Source: Methylotenera sp. L2L1 (GTDB lineage: Bacteria > Pseudomonadota > Gammaproteobacteria > Burkholderiales > Methylophilaceae). Taken from it: a stretch of 64,000 nucleotides of DNA. The stretch lies in the NCBI RefSeq assembly GCF_000744605.1, contig NZ_JQMG01000001.1, forward strand, positions 1,178,001 through 1,242,000, in the 5' to 3' direction. The notes under the pieces were generated by a model. That model was not told where the DNA came from. It did no database searches and saw only the letters and a list, made by a program, of their open reading frames with translations. The translations under genes were made by a program, and so were the position numbers. Below are positions 36,500 through 46,463 of the stretch, in pieces (position 1 is the stretch's first letter; each line of letters opens with the position of its first letter).

Positions 36500-37240
36500 A
36501 TGTTAATTATCCCAGCAATTGATTTAAAAGATGGTCACTGTGTCAGACTTAAACAAGGTTTGATGGAAGAATCAACCGTATTCTCAGAAGACCCTGGCGC
36601 GATGGCTAGGCATTGGGTTGATCTTGGCGGCAAGCGTTTGCACCTTGTAGATTTAAATGGCGCTTTTGCAGGTAAGCCTGTGAATGAAGGCGCGATTAAA
36701 TCTATTGTCAGCGCTGTCGGTGGTGACATTCCAATCCAATTAGGTGGAGGCATTCGAGATTTAGATACCATTGAACGCTATTTGGATAGTGGTATTGATT
36801 ATGTGATTATCGGTACTGCAGCAGTCAAAACACCAGGCTTCTTACATGAGGCTTGCTATGCTTTCCCTGGGCAGATTATGGTCGGTCTAGACGCTAAAGA
36901 TGGAAAGGTGGCGATTGATGGCTGGTCTAAGTTGACTGGGCATGATGTCATTGACTTGGCAAAGAAGTTTGAAGACTACGGTGTAGAGTCTATTGTTTAC
37001 ACGGATATCGGCCGTGATGGTATGTTGACCGGTGTGAATATCGAAGCCACAGTAGCGTTGGCGCAGGCGTTGACAATCCCAGTGATTGCATCTGGCGGTG
37101 TGACTAATTTAGATGATGTTAAGAAACTGTGCGCAGTTGCTAATGAAGGTATTATTGGTACGATTACAGGCCGTGCGATTTATGAAGGCACCTTAGACTT
37201 TGCGGCAGCACAGAAGCTTGCCGACGAGTTAAGTGCATAA
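36500..37240 (+). CDS. hisA: ProFAR isomerase HisA
   Basis: This TIM-barrel isomerase of the histidine pathway has 246 residues. It has the N-terminal [12 protein letters not shown] with catalytic Asp, [13 protein letters not shown], a second Asp in [12 protein letters not shown], and ASGGV. It begins 82 bases after hisH and lies 10 bases before hisF. Its internal half-barrel repeat and homology to HisF are typical. Confidence 0.96.
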   Translation: MLIIPAIDLKDGHCVRLKQGLMEESTVFSEDPGAMARHWVDLGGKRLHLVDLNGAFAGKPVNEGAIKSIVSAVGGDIPIQLGGGIRDLDTIERYLDSGIDYVIIGTAAVKTPGFLHEACYAFPGQIMVGLDAKDGKVAIDGWSKLTGHDVIDLAKKFEDYGVESIVYTDIGRDGMLTGVNIEATVALAQALTIPVIASGGVTNLDDVKKLCAVANEGIIGTITGRAIYEGTLDFAAAQKLADELSA

Positions 37241-37250
37241 GGTTTAACTG

Positions 37251-38018
37251 ATGGGATTAGCCAAACGTATTATTCCTTGCTTGGATGTCACTAATGGCCG
37301 AGTAGTTAAGGGCGTTAACTTTCTAGAGCTAAGAGACGCTGGTGATCCAGTGGAGATTGCTAGGCGTTATGATGAGCAGGGGGCTGATGAACTCACTTTC
37401 TTGGACATCACAGCAAGTTCTGATAACCGAGGCCTAATTCTGCATATCATTGAGGAAGTCGCAAGCCAGGTATTTATACCACTAACAGTAGGTGGCGGTG
37501 TACGCGAGGTTGAAGATGTGCGTCGTCTGCTTAATGCAGGTGCTGATAAAGTCAGTATCAATACAACGGCAGTACTTAATCCTAAGATTGTGCAAGATGC
37601 TGCTGCAAAATTTGGTTCGCAGTGTATTGTGGTAGCTATCGATGCTAAAAAGGTAGATAACCAGCCATTTGAGTGGGAAGTATTTACACATGGCGGCCGT
37701 AAAGCAACGGGTTTGGATGCGATTAAGTGGGCAGAGTATATGGTGAGCCTTGGCGCTGGAGAGTTGCTGGTCACGAGCATGGATCGAGATGGTACCAAGA
37801 TAGGCTTTAATAATCCGTTGAATAGGGCCATTAGCAATGCAGTAGAAGTGCCAATTATCGCTTCAGGCGGTGTAGGTAATCTGCAACACCTAGTGGATGG
37901 GGTTAAAGAGGGCGGTGCTGATGCCGTGTTGGCTGCTAGTATTTTTCACTATGGTGAATATACGGTTAGGCAGGCAAAAGAATATATGGCCCAACATGGC
38001 ATTGAAGTTAGGCTGTAA
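37251..38018 (+). CDS. hisF: Imidazole glycerol phosphate synthase cyclase subunit HisF
   Basis: HisF uses ammonia from HisH to form imidazole glycerol phosphate and AICAR. The 255-residue TIM barrel has [19 protein letters not shown] with catalytic Asp11, and TSMDRDGTK with the second Asp. TVGGGVR and ASGGVGN are phosphate-binding loops. It follows hisA by 10 bases. Confidence 0.97.
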   Translation: MGLAKRIIPCLDVTNGRVVKGVNFLELRDAGDPVEIARRYDEQGADELTFLDITASSDNRGLILHIIEEVASQVFIPLTVGGGVREVEDVRRLLNAGADKVSINTTAVLNPKIVQDAAAKFGSQCIVVAIDAKKVDNQPFEWEVFTHGGRKATGLDAIKWAEYMVSLGAGELLVTSMDRDGTKIGFNNPLNRAISNAVEVPIIASGGVGNLQHLVDGVKEGGADAVLAASIFHYGEYTVRQAKEYMAQHGIEVRL

Positions 38019-38114
38019 TGGTCTCTAGCGATAGGGGCTAACAGTGCGCAGCTTTTACAGGCAGTGTTGCTAAGGTTGTAAGTTAAACAGAAGTTTCAAT
38101 AGATAGGTTATCAG

Positions 38115-38501
38115 ATGAGTTGGTTAGATGAAGTCACTTGGGATGCCAATGGTCTTGTTCCTGTTATCGCTCAAGAGTACGACACTGGACGTGTGTTGAT
38201 GTTCGCATGGATGAACCGTGAAGCTTTGCAGTTGAGCAGCGAAACTAATCGAGCTGTCTATTGGTCAAGGTCACGTAATAGATTATGGCATAAAGGCGAA
38301 GAGTCTGGTCATGTTCAAAAAATACATGAAATTCGCTTGGATTGCGATGAAGATGTCATTTTGCTTAAAGTTGAGCAAATTGGCGGCATCGCCTGTCATA
38401 CTGGACGACATAATTGCTTCTTTAAAGTCTTAAAAGAAGATGCATGGGTGGTAGATCAGCCCGTCATTAAAAACCCGGATGAAATATATAAGCATGAGTG
38501 A
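38115..38501 (+). CDS. hisI: Phosphoribosyl-AMP cyclohydrolase HisI
   Basis: This is a zinc- and magnesium-dependent cyclohydrolase of 128 residues, a separate protein rather than the HisIE fusion of enterics. Motifs: [28 protein letters not shown], the metal-binding LDCDEDV and the zinc Cys pair in CHTGRHNCF. The stop overlaps the hisE start by 8 bases. Confidence 0.96.
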   Translation: MSWLDEVTWDANGLVPVIAQEYDTGRVLMFAWMNREALQLSSETNRAVYWSRSRNRLWHKGEESGHVQKIHEIRLDCDEDVILLKVEQIGGIACHTGRHNCFFKVLKEDAWVVDQPVIKNPDEIYKHE

Positions 38502-38829
38502 TGATATGAATGATGTGTTAGCGCGACTTTCAGAGTTGTTGGAGCAGCGTAAATCTGCGGACCCTGCATCATCTTATGTGGCAAAGTTGTATGCTAAAGG
38601 CATGGACAGTATTCTTAAAAAAGTAGGTGAAGAAGCGACAGAGACTGTGATTGCTGCCAAAGGTGGGAATAAAGATGAGATTATCTATGAAACAGCCGAT
38701 TTGTGGTTCCATACGATGATTATGCTTGCAAAGGCAGACTTGAAGCCACAGGATGTTTTATTGGAGCTGGCTAGGCGCGAAGGTTTGTCAGGGATTGACG
38801 AAAAAGCTAGTCGCAACAAAGTTGATTAA
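38494..38829 (+). CDS. hisE: Phosphoribosyl-ATP pyrophosphatase HisE
   Basis: This hydrolyses PR-ATP to PR-AMP. It is a MazG-like helical protein with [13 protein letters not shown] and the acidic metal-binding segment [12 protein letters not shown] chose the ATG at 38494 (MSDDMND), overlapping the hisI stop, giving 111 residues. The ATG at 38506 is an alternative, and a longer start at 38479 lies inside hisI without a ribosome site. Confidence 0.94.
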   Translation: MSDDMNDVLARLSELLEQRKSADPASSYVAKLYAKGMDSILKKVGEEATETVIAAKGGNKDEIIYETADLWFHTMIMLAKADLKPQDVLLELARREGLSGIDEKASRNKVD

Positions 38830-38904
38830 TTCGGCTTATTCAAGAGATAGTTTAAGTTTAATACTTCTTAGGTTAATCTAAAGTGCAAAATTGGAAGAAT
38901 AAAA

Positions 38905-39243
38905 ATGAGTGCTGATTGTATTTTCTGTAAGATTGTTCAGGGCGATATTCCTTCAAAGAAAATCTATGAAGATGACGATGTGATTGCTTTTCATGACATA
39001 CATCCTATTACTAAAGTACATTTTTTACTTGTACCTAAACAGCATGTTGAAAGTTTGATAAGTTGTGGCTCGCAACATCAGGCATTATTGGGTAAGATGT
39101 TATTGCTAGCGCCTGAATTAGCCAAGCAACAAGGATTAACTGGCTTTCGCACCATGATTAACACTGGGCGTGAGGGTGGTCAGGAAGTGTTTCATATGCA
39201 CATGCATGTGTTTGGTGGTGGCAATACGCTACCTAAAACATAG
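38905..39243 (+). CDS. hinT: HIT-family nucleotide hydrolase (HinT-like)
   Basis: This is a 112-residue histidine-triad protein probably hydrolysing nucleoside phosphoramidates. The N-terminal CIFCKIVQGDIPS and the triad HMHMHVFGG near residue 97 (catalytic middle His) are typical. It sits between hisE and tatA, a conserved betaproteobacterial arrangement with no clear functional link. Confidence 0.92.
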   Translation: MSADCIFCKIVQGDIPSKKIYEDDDVIAFHDIHPITKVHFLLVPKQHVESLISCGSQHQALLGKMLLLAPELAKQQGLTGFRTMINTGREGGQEVFHMHMHVFGGGNTLPKT

Positions 39244-39272
39244 TTTAAACATATTTATTGAGGAGATTTACA

Positions 39273-39626
39273 ATGGGAATCGGAGCTTGGTGGCATTGGT
39301 TGGTAGTTTTACTCATTGTGGTACTCGTATTTGGGACAAAAAAACTTCGTAATATTGGTGGAGATGTTGGCGGCGCAGTAAAAAACTTTAAAGACGCTGT
39401 GAATGATGGTAAAAACGCTACTGCTGATACATCTGAACCAGTGCAAGTCGCCAATGATTCAGTATTAATTGAGGGCTCGTCTGTTGAGGTTCCTGCGTCG
39501 AAGCCGGCACCTAAAAAAAGAGCAGCAGCAAAGCCAGCAGCTAGCAAGTCTGCTGCAACTAAGGCTAAGTCTACAACTGCAAAAAAAGCACCAGCGAAAG
39601 CCAAAGCTAGTACTACCGCCAAATAG
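39273..39626 (+). CDS. tatA: Twin-arginine translocase subunit TatA
   Basis: TatA is the pore-forming subunit of the Tat system that exports folded proteins. I chose the ATG at 39273, preceded by GAGGAG, giving [12 protein letters not shown]. An upstream in-frame start at 39258 lacks support. The 117 residues have a single N-terminal helix, the hinge [21 protein letters not shown], and a long Lys/Ala/Pro-rich tail (about 75-117) of low complexity. It is followed by tatB after 52 bases. Confidence 0.95.
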   Translation: MGIGAWWHWLVVLLIVVLVFGTKKLRNIGGDVGGAVKNFKDAVNDGKNATADTSEPVQVANDSVLIEGSSVEVPASKPAPKKRAAAKPAASKSAATKAKSTTAKKAPAKAKASTTAK

Positions 39627-39678
39627 CAGTATTGAATGTTGAGCTGCAGTACATCATTGGTGATAGGGTACGGACAAA

Positions 39679-40035
39679 ATGTTTGATATTGCATTTTCTG
39701 AATTGGTTGTGATTGCGATAGTTGCACTTATCGTCATTGGTCCTGAAAAGTTGCCCAAAGTGGCACGCACCATTGGGACAGTGGTAGGGCGTATGCAGCG
39801 ATATATGGCACAGATTAAAGATGAAGTGAATCGTGAGTCACGGTTTGCTGAACTGCAAAAACTACAGCAAGAAATTCAGCAGGCAACAGATAATGCGCAG
39901 GCAGGATTGCAAAGTGGGGTGGATTATTTGACTGATGCCGTTGAGCCAGCTAATCAGAATGCACTCAATGCAGGCGATGATGCTAAAGCCTCCAACATTA
40001 AGTCTCAAGAAACCCCTCCATCAGTTAAAGATTAG
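39679..40035 (+). CDS. tatB: Twin-arginine translocase subunit TatB
   Basis: TatB forms the substrate receptor with TatC. The 118 residues start MFDIAFSELVVIAIVALIVIGPEKLPKVART, the classical TatB N-terminus with the helix and Gly-Pro hinge. An amphipathic/coiled segment follows (RFAELQKLQQEIQQA). It lies 8 bases upstream of tatC. Confidence 0.96.
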   Translation: MFDIAFSELVVIAIVALIVIGPEKLPKVARTIGTVVGRMQRYMAQIKDEVNRESRFAELQKLQQEIQQATDNAQAGLQSGVDYLTDAVEPANQNALNAGDDAKASNIKSQETPPSVKD

Positions 40036-40043
40036 CCGCCGCT

Positions 40044-40784
40044 GTGACCCCTACAGAAAATTTCATCTCACATTTAATCGAGTTAAGAAACCGTTTACTG
40101 CGTATCGTAATAGGTTTTGTCGTTGTGTTTATTCTACTTTTCCCATTTGCAAATGAGATTTATGCACTACTTGCTGCGCCATTGTTAAGTGAGCTTCCTG
40201 CAGGTGGTCAGATGATTGCTACAGCTGTCACTACACCGTTTTTTGTGCCGATGAAGGTGGCGATGATGACAGCATTTGTGCTTTCATTGCCGCATACTTT
40301 ATATCAAGTTTGGTCATTTGTAGCACCTGGCTTATATGCTCATGAAAAAAAATTCATGATTCCTATTATTGTTGCCAGTAGCTTTTTGTTTCTTGCCGGT
40401 ATGACTTTTGCCTACTTTCTTGTATTTCCCGTGATATTTGGTTTTATCGTGGGTACCGCGCCTGCAGGTGTTGCGGTGATGACGGATATAGGTAATTACT
40501 TAGACTTTGTTATTACACTATTCTTTGCGTTTGGCTTGGCATTTGAGGTGCCGATTGCTGTGGTGATGGCGGTGCGCTTTGGCTGGGTGTCAATAAATGC
40601 ACTAAAAGAAGCAAGAGGTTATGTTGTTGTTGGCGCGTTTGTGATCGCGGCTGTAGTGACGCCGCCAGATGTTATTTCACAATTCATGCTTGCGGTACCG
40701 ATGTGGTTGCTTTATGAGTTAGGCATCGTTGTGGCTAGGTTCACTTCAAATGAAAGTGAACCTAAAATCTTACCACCTGCTTAA
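40044..40784 (+). CDS. tatC: Twin-arginine translocase subunit TatC
   Basis: This 246-residue polytopic protein recognises twin-arginine signal peptides. Six hydrophobic segments are visible. The conserved N-terminal FISHLIELRNRLLR and the loop FVAPGLYAHEKKF are diagnostic. The start is GTG. The Tat system here is likely needed for the Rieske protein encoded 2.3 kb downstream. Confidence 0.96.
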   Translation: MTPTENFISHLIELRNRLLRIVIGFVVVFILLFPFANEIYALLAAPLLSELPAGGQMIATAVTTPFFVPMKVAMMTAFVLSLPHTLYQVWSFVAPGLYAHEKKFMIPIIVASSFLFLAGMTFAYFLVFPVIFGFIVGTAPAGVAVMTDIGNYLDFVITLFFAFGLAFEVPIAVVMAVRFGWVSINALKEARGYVVVGAFVIAAVVTPPDVISQFMLAVPMWLLYELGIVVARFTSNESEPKILPPA

Positions 40785-40791
40785 ACGATAT

Positions 40792-41967
40792 CTAATCTAA
40801 GGTCGCCGTAGCCGGCTTAGGACGTTTGCCTATGACGATTGTAATGTTAACCGTAGCGCCAGCTCTAATAATTTCGACCGTTGCTTTTTGATTTGGTTTT
40901 AAAGCAGCGATCAAGTTAAGCATTGTTCCGCTGTCGGTGACGGCCTTGCCTTCAATGGCGGTCAATATGTCGCCTGCGCGTAATCCAGCTCTGTCTGCAG
41001 GACTATTTTTAAGTACGCCAGCAATTAAGGCGCCTTGCGCTTTGTTTAACCTAAAAGACTCCGCTAGTTCTGGTGTGATGTCTTGCGCTTCAATGCCAAT
41101 CCATCCACGCGTGACATTGCCTTGGGCTGCAATTTGCTCCATTACTTGGCTAGCTAAAGTGGTGGGGATTGCAAAACCAATCCCCATAGAGCCACCACTG
41201 CGCGAGTAAATGGCGCTGTTGATACCAACAAGATTGCCTTCGGTATCAATTAATGCGCCACCTGAGTTGCCTGGGTTGATAGAGGCGTCTGTTTGTATGA
41301 AATTTTCATAAATGTTAATACCTAGGTGGCTGCGACCAAGCGCACTAACAATACCTTGTGTGACTGTTTGGCCAACACCAAATGGATTGCCAATCGCTAA
41401 CACCACATCACCAACGTTTAATGAGTCTGAGCTGGCAAAAGTGATGGCAGGTAAATCATTGGCATCTACTTTGATGAGTGCCAAGTCAGTGTCTGGATCG
41501 GTGCCGACAACTGTGGCGGCCATTTTTCTGCCGTCAGATAAAGCCACTTCAATAGAATCTGCCGTGGCAATGACATGGTTGTTTGTTAGAATCAAACCTT
41601 GTGTGCTGACAATCACACCAGAGCCTAGGCTGTTTTCAGGTTGTGATGGAATTTCAAGTTCGTCTAGCTGGTCCCCAAAAAAGTGGCGGAATGCAGGGTC
41701 ATCAAGAAAGTCTTGATGAGGGCTGGGGCGCTGCTTTTTACTGGTGAAGATATTCACAACCGCTGGCATGGCTTTCTTTGCTGCGTGGCTGTATGAGTGG
41801 GACGGTGAGGTGGCTGATGTAGGCTCTGCCTGTTTAACAACCATCACCGGCTCTCTGAAGTTAAGCAGATTGGGGTAAAAAATGCGTAAAGCAAATATTA
41901 AAGCCATGCATATGGTGGCTGCTTGCGCAAAAATTAGCCATAATCTTTTATGTAGCGAGTTGTTCAT
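40792..41967 (-). CDS. Trypsin-like periplasmic serine protease with one PDZ domain (DegS/DegQ family)
   Basis: This is a 391-residue HtrA-family protease in envelope quality control. An N-terminal membrane anchor lies at about residues 10-30. The catalytic triad is H131 (TNNHVI), D161 (DTDLALIKV) and S235 (NPGNSGGAL). A single PDZ domain spans about 285-380. One PDZ plus an uncleaved anchor resembles DegS and betaproteobacterial DegQ-like proteins more than DegP. It is the only minus-strand gene between 23.7 and 64 kb, converging on tatC with 7 bases between stops. Confidence 0.9.
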   Translation of the reverse strand: MNNSLHKRLWLIFAQAATICMALIFALRIFYPNLLNFREPVMVVKQAEPTSATSPSHSYSHAAKKAMPAVVNIFTSKKQRPSPHQDFLDDPAFRHFFGDQLDELEIPSQPENSLGSGVIVSTQGLILTNNHVIATADSIEVALSDGRKMAATVVGTDPDTDLALIKVDANDLPAITFASSDSLNVGDVVLAIGNPFGVGQTVTQGIVSALGRSHLGINIYENFIQTDASINPGNSGGALIDTEGNLVGINSAIYSRSGGSMGIGFAIPTTLASQVMEQIAAQGNVTRGWIGIEAQDITPELAESFRLNKAQGALIAGVLKNSPADRAGLRAGDILTAIEGKAVTDSGTMLNLIAALKPNQKATVEIIRAGATVNITIVIGKRPKPATATLD

Positions 41968-42105
41968 TTTTTAATTCTTAGTATGGTAATTAATCAAATT
42001 TAATCAAGATTACTTTGTATCTGAATACATATCACGTATTGGTTTTTGATATAGGGTCAACAATCTAAAAAATCAATAGCCTAACATTTTAAAGGTCTGA
42101 AGCTT

Positions 42106-42855
42106 ATGGTAAAAATCAATGAGTTAACGCATTATACCCAACAACTGATGCAAGTAGAGCGTTTCAAAGATTACTGCCCAAATGGCTTGCAGGTAGAGGG
42201 GCGCATTACGATTGGTAAGATTGTCACTGGCGTGACTGCCAGTATGGCGCTATTGGAAGCCGCACATAAAGCCGGCGCTGATTTGGTGTTGGTGCATCAT
42301 GGCTATTTCTGGAAAAATGAAGCGCCTGTGGTTGTCGGTATTAAACAGAGGCGCATTAAATTCTTGTTGGCACATGATATTAATTTAATGGCATACCACT
42401 TGCCGTTGGATGCGCATGGGGAGTTTGGCAATAATGTGCAGCTTGGTAAGTTGTTGGGATTCAATACGCAAAGTTATGTGGGGGTTGATAATTTGATTGC
42501 CTCTACTGAGCTTGAAGATGAGTTGCCCTTGTCAGAAGTCGTTTTGTTGATAGAGCGCAGTTTGCGTCGTAATGTAATGGTGATTGGAGACCCAGCGAGA
42601 GCAGTTAAAAAAATAGCTTGGTGCACTGGCGCTGCGCAGGGTTATATAGATCAGGCGATAGAGCTGGGTGTGGATCTATTTATTAGTGGGGAAATTTCAG
42701 AACAAACCACGCATCAATCCCTTGAATCTGGTGTTGCCTATATTGCGGCTGGTCATCATGCAACTGAGCGTTATGGGGTGCAAGCATTGGGAAATCATTT
42801 GGCGGAAAAATTTAACTTAGAACATGAGTTTATAGATATTCACAATCCGGTTTAA
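42106..42855 (+). CDS. Nif3-like dinuclear metal centre protein (YbgI family)
   Basis: This 249-residue protein of the Nif3/DUF34 family is a toroidal hexamer with a two-metal site. The His ligands are visible in LVHHGYFW near residue 66 and GHHATERYGVQAL near 222-234. The N-terminal FKDYCPNGLQVEG is conserved. Function is unsettled (GTP cyclohydrolase I type 2 naming exists but is weak), so no symbol is given. It is divergent from the protease gene and upstream of petABC. Confidence 0.9.
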   Translation: MVKINELTHYTQQLMQVERFKDYCPNGLQVEGRITIGKIVTGVTASMALLEAAHKAGADLVLVHHGYFWKNEAPVVVGIKQRRIKFLLAHDINLMAYHLPLDAHGEFGNNVQLGKLLGFNTQSYVGVDNLIASTELEDELPLSEVVLLIERSLRRNVMVIGDPARAVKKIAWCTGAAQGYIDQAIELGVDLFISGEISEQTTHQSLESGVAYIAAGHHATERYGVQALGNHLAEKFNLEHEFIDIHNPV

Positions 42856-42887
42856 TCGTTTTGTTTCAGTAACTTAATAAATAAAGC

Positions 42888-42916
42888 TTTAATTAATAGT
42901 CAAAAAATTGTATAAT
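42888..42916 (+). promoter_or_regulatory. Putative promoter of the petABC operon
   Basis: TTTAAT (42888-42893), a 17-base spacer and a consensus TATAAT (42911-42916) lie about 190 bases before petA. The remaining 42917-43103 is a long untranslated leader with a possible hairpin TTTCTAGCGAGAAA. Confidence 0.55.
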
Positions 42917-43103
42917 CTGGCGCCTAAACATGAAGCCTCGCCTACATTTTATTGCTTTGGCTGTAATTTAAGTGCACAGGTCGTTTTCTAGCGAGAAAGC
43001 GGTCGTACACGCTTAATGTTAAGTGTTTTAGTAAAGTTGACGTTGTTGCCTCGTGTGGGCGCAGCGTCTATATCCAGTCAATCCTTTCGAGCAAGAGGAA
43101 AAC

Positions 43104-43742
43104 ATGTCAGACAATCAAAATGACAATCAGCAGGCTGACTCGCAAACGCGCGAGTGTTCTCAAGTAGATTTAGATAAGCGTAACTTTTTAATAGCCACTT
43201 CTGCAGTGGGCGCATTAGGTTGTGCTGCAGTGGCAGTGCCTTTCGTAAAAAGCATGACGCCAAGTGAGCGTGCAAAGGCCGCTGGTGCACCGGTAGAGGT
43301 GGATATCAGTAAGATTGAACCAGGCACGATGATGACCGCAGAGTGGCGCGGTAAACCAGTGTGGATTATTAATCGTACAAATGAAATGACTGATGAGTTG
43401 GCAAAGCACAATGATCAGCTTTCTGATCCTGCTTGTGATGTAACTTCGCAACAGCCTGAATACTGTAAAAATGCTAGTCGCTCAATTAAACCAAATCTTG
43501 CGGTTATCGTTGGTATCTGTACGCACTTAGGTTGTTCGCCTTCTGCGAAATTAGAAAAAGATGGTGACATGGGACCAACATGGACTGGCGGCTTCTTCTG
43601 TCCTTGCCATGGTTCTAAGTTTGACCTGGCTGGTCGCGTATTTAAGGGCTCTCCTGCGCCTATCAATTTGGTAGTGCCGCCACATAAATATTTGAGTGAG
43701 AATCTACTTCTGATTGGTGTTGATACTGAAGAGAAAGCATAA
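43104..43742 (+). CDS. petA: Ubiquinol-cytochrome c reductase Rieske iron-sulfur subunit
   Basis: This is the [2Fe-2S] subunit of the bc1 complex. I chose the ATG at 43104 with AGAGGAAAAC upstream. It is 212 residues long. Cluster ligands are in CTHLGC (C139, H141) and CPCHG (C166, H169), with C144/C168 as the disulfide pair. The N-terminal anchor follows DKRNFLIATSAVG, a twin-arginine signal in which the first Arg is Lys. A 20-residue insertion-like segment (about 105-127) carries two further Cys (C111, C121), a feature I associate with beta/gamma Rieske proteins. Confidence 0.95.
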   Translation: MSDNQNDNQQADSQTRECSQVDLDKRNFLIATSAVGALGCAAVAVPFVKSMTPSERAKAAGAPVEVDISKIEPGTMMTAEWRGKPVWIINRTNEMTDELAKHNDQLSDPACDVTSQQPEYCKNASRSIKPNLAVIVGICTHLGCSPSAKLEKDGDMGPTWTGGFFCPCHGSKFDLAGRVFKGSPAPINLVVPPHKYLSENLLLIGVDTEEKA

Positions 43743-43744
43743 TC

Positions 43745-45043
43745 ATGACTGATAAAAATAAATCAGCGCTATCAAGCGCTCTAAATGACGGTTTAAATTG
43801 GGTGGACGCGCGCTTTCCATTGACTAGCAATGTTAAGGCGCATTTAACCGAGTATTACGCACCTAAAAACTTCAACTTCTGGTACTTTTTCGGTTCTTTG
43901 GCGTTGTTGGTTTTGGTGTTGCAAATTTTGACTGGTATTTTCCTGACCATGCATTACAAGCCAGATGCGGATTTAGCATTCGGGTCTGTTGAATACATCA
44001 TGCGCGATGTGCCATGGGGTTGGTTGATTCGCTATATGCATTCGACCGGTGCTTCAATGTTTTTTGTTGTGGTTTATCTGCACATGTTCCGCGGTATTAT
44101 TTACGGTTCGTATCGCAATCCACGCGAATTAATTTGGTTGTTCGGTGTTGCTATATTCTTAGTGTTAATGGGTGAGGCATTCTTTGGTTACCTATTGCCA
44201 TGGGGTCAGATGTCTTACTGGGGTGCGCAAGTGATTGTTAACTTGTTCTCAGCGATTCCATTTATTGGCCCAGACGTTTCAGAGTGGTTGCGTGGTGACT
44301 ACTTGGTATCTGATGCAACCTTGAATCGTTTCTTTGCGTTCCACGTAATTGCCTTACCGTTTGTGTTGGTTGGTCTGGTTGTTGCTCACTTGATTGCTTT
44401 GCATGAGGTGGGCTCAAACAATCCTGATGGTATTGAGATTAAAAAACTGAAAGATAAGAAAACAGGATTTCCGTTAGATGGTATTCCATTCCATCCTTAC
44501 TACACAGTGAAGGATTTGGTTGGTGTGTCTATGTTCCTGATTGTGTTCTCAGCCATTATTTTCTTTGCACCTGAGATGGGCGGTTATTTCCTTGAGGCAA
44601 ATAACTTTGTGCCAGCTGATCCACTTAAAACGCCAGCACACATTGCGCCAGTTTGGTACTTCACACCATATTACTCAATCTTGCGTGCGGTTCCGCCAAT
44701 TTTGAACTCACAATTCCCGGGTGTTGCAGCAATGGGCTTGTCTGTGGTGGCTTTTGCTTTCTTACCTTGGTTGGATAAGAGTCCAGTGAAGTCGATTCGT
44801 TATCGCGGGTTGTTGTATAAGCAATGGTTAGTGGCATTTGTTATCAGTTTCTTGGTGCTAGGGTATCTTGGTACTGTGCCATCAAATATTTGGGGTCAGT
44901 TCGGTGCTTGGATGGGGGGTGCTGATCGCGCTACAGTAGTTGCACGCGTCTTTACAGTGGTTTACTTCTTGTTCTTTGCGTTAATGCCTTGGTATACGAA
45001 AAAAGACAAGACTAAACCGGTGCCAGAAAGAATAACAGGATAA
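43745..45043 (+). CDS. petB: Cytochrome b subunit of the bc1 complex
   Basis: This is the membrane subunit carrying two b haems and the quinol sites. The 432 residues have eight or more helices, with the haem-ligating His residues in RYMHSTGASMFF and FAFHVIALP regions. The quinol-oxidation motif appears as DPLKTPAHIAPVWYF (PxHIxPxWYF type). It starts 2 bases after petA. Confidence 0.96.
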   Translation: MTDKNKSALSSALNDGLNWVDARFPLTSNVKAHLTEYYAPKNFNFWYFFGSLALLVLVLQILTGIFLTMHYKPDADLAFGSVEYIMRDVPWGWLIRYMHSTGASMFFVVVYLHMFRGIIYGSYRNPRELIWLFGVAIFLVLMGEAFFGYLLPWGQMSYWGAQVIVNLFSAIPFIGPDVSEWLRGDYLVSDATLNRFFAFHVIALPFVLVGLVVAHLIALHEVGSNNPDGIEIKKLKDKKTGFPLDGIPFHPYYTVKDLVGVSMFLIVFSAIIFFAPEMGGYFLEANNFVPADPLKTPAHIAPVWYFTPYYSILRAVPPILNSQFPGVAAMGLSVVAFAFLPWLDKSPVKSIRYRGLLYKQWLVAFVISFLVLGYLGTVPSNIWGQFGAWMGGADRATVVARVFTVVYFLFFALMPWYTKKDKTKPVPERITG

Positions 45044-45048
45044 TAACC

Positions 45049-45756
45049 ATGAAAAAATTATTGTTAACTTTGTTGATGATGCCTTTCCTTGCGATGCCTT
45101 TGGCAGTAAATGCAAGTGAAAGTATTAGTTTGGATAAAGCACCAATTGATGCCACTGATCATGAGTCGTTGCAACGTGGTGCGCGTACTTTCGTTAACTA
45201 TTGCTTAAATTGCCATAGCGCTAACTACATGCGCTATAACAGATTGTTGGAGATTGGTTTAACTGAAAAACAGATCAAAGATAATTTGTTGCTAGCTGGT
45301 GAAAAGATTGGTGACACGATGAAGGTTGCCATCAATAAGAAGGATGCGGCGAAGTGGTTTGGTGCTGCACCGCCTGACTTGTCAGTGGAAGTGCGCGCTC
45401 GTGGTGCGGACTGGGTCTATACCTATATGCGCGGATTCTACCGTGATAGCTCTAGAGCAACGGGTTGGAATAACACGGTGTTTGATAAGGTTGGTATGCC
45501 TCATGTGCTTTATGAGTTGCAGGGCGAGCAAGAGTTGAATCATGAAACTCATGCGCTGAAGCTGGTTAAACCTGGCAAGTTGTCAGTAGAAGAATACGAT
45601 GTTTTGGTGGGTGATTTAACAAACTTTATGGCTTATATGGCTGAACCAGCAAAGCATCAAAGAAACCAACTTGGTTGGTTTGTCTTGCTATTTTTGGGTG
45701 TGTTGTTAGTACTAACATATAAACTCAAAAAAGCTTACTGGAAGGAAATACATTAA
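45049..45756 (+). CDS. petC: Cytochrome c1 subunit of the bc1 complex
   Basis: This membrane-anchored c-type cytochrome takes electrons from the Rieske centre. The 235 residues include a signal peptide (cleaved after VNA), one haem site CLNCHS near residue 52, and the axial Met region (VGMPHVLYELQG). A C-terminal anchor helix lies near 207-225 (LGWFVLLFLGVLLVLTY). It follows petB by 5 bases and precedes sspA by 3. Confidence 0.95.
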   Translation: MKKLLLTLLMMPFLAMPLAVNASESISLDKAPIDATDHESLQRGARTFVNYCLNCHSANYMRYNRLLEIGLTEKQIKDNLLLAGEKIGDTMKVAINKKDAAKWFGAAPPDLSVEVRARGADWVYTYMRGFYRDSSRATGWNNTVFDKVGMPHVLYELQGEQELNHETHALKLVKPGKLSVEEYDVLVGDLTNFMAYMAEPAKHQRNQLGWFVLLFLGVLLVLTYKLKKAYWKEIH

Positions 45757-45759
45757 ATT

Positions 45760-46359
45760 ATGATGACTTTATACTCGGGGACAACAGATCCCTATAGCCA
45801 CCGCTGCCGTATTGTACTATTTGAAAAAGGCATGGATTTTCAGGTGATTGATGTCGATTTGGCAAATAAACCAGAAGATTTAGCGGTGATTAATCCATAT
45901 AATCATGTGCCTGTATTGGTTGAGCGTGATTTGGTGTTGTCAGAAGCTAATATTATCAATGAGTATATTGATGAGCGCTTTCCTCATCCTCAGTTGATGC
46001 CGCCAGATCCAGTGATGCGCGCACGTGCTAGATTGTTCTTATATAGCTTTGAGAAAGACTTGTTTAGCCATATCACTGATATCGAGTCTGATGACCAAGA
46101 AAAAGCGGATAAAGCGCGTGCTACCATACGTGATAACCTAACTCAGCTGGTGCCTATTTTTGCTAAGCAGAATTACCTGTTAGGTGACGATTACTCAATG
46201 CTCGATGTTGCGGTGACGCCGTTACTTTGGCGTCTAGGTCACTACGGTATTGAGTTGCCGAATCAAGCTGCGCCTATTTTAAAATATGCGGAGCGTTTAT
46301 TCTCAAGACCATTGTATGCAGATGCAATGACACCTTCAGAAAAAGCAATGCGTAAGTAA
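45760..46359 (+). CDS. sspA: Stringent starvation protein A (GST-like)
   Basis: SspA binds RNA polymerase and modulates transcription under stress. The 199-residue GST-fold protein lacks the catalytic residues of true glutathione transferases. The N-terminal YSGTTDPYSHRCRIVLFEKGMDF and NPYNHVPVLVERDL are characteristic. It sits immediately after petC and before sspB, the canonical order in beta- and gammaproteobacteria. Confidence 0.93.
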   Translation: MMTLYSGTTDPYSHRCRIVLFEKGMDFQVIDVDLANKPEDLAVINPYNHVPVLVERDLVLSEANIINEYIDERFPHPQLMPPDPVMRARARLFLYSFEKDLFSHITDIESDDQEKADKARATIRDNLTQLVPIFAKQNYLLGDDYSMLDVAVTPLLWRLGHYGIELPNQAAPILKYAERLFSRPLYADAMTPSEKAMRK

Positions 46360-46463
46360 GTTGTCTTGGTGGTGCTTAAATGGCGTTTAATTAGAGTTGT
46401 TAAAATTAAACGCCATTACTCTTTTAATGTGTAACTGAAGCTATCCTAATAGGTTCGTTAAAT

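Noticed and set aside
39500-39620. Low-complexity Lys/Ala repeats at the end of tatA as a tandem repeat or misassembly
   Set aside because: Lys/Ala/Pro-rich tails are common in TatA C-termini and the frame is intact.
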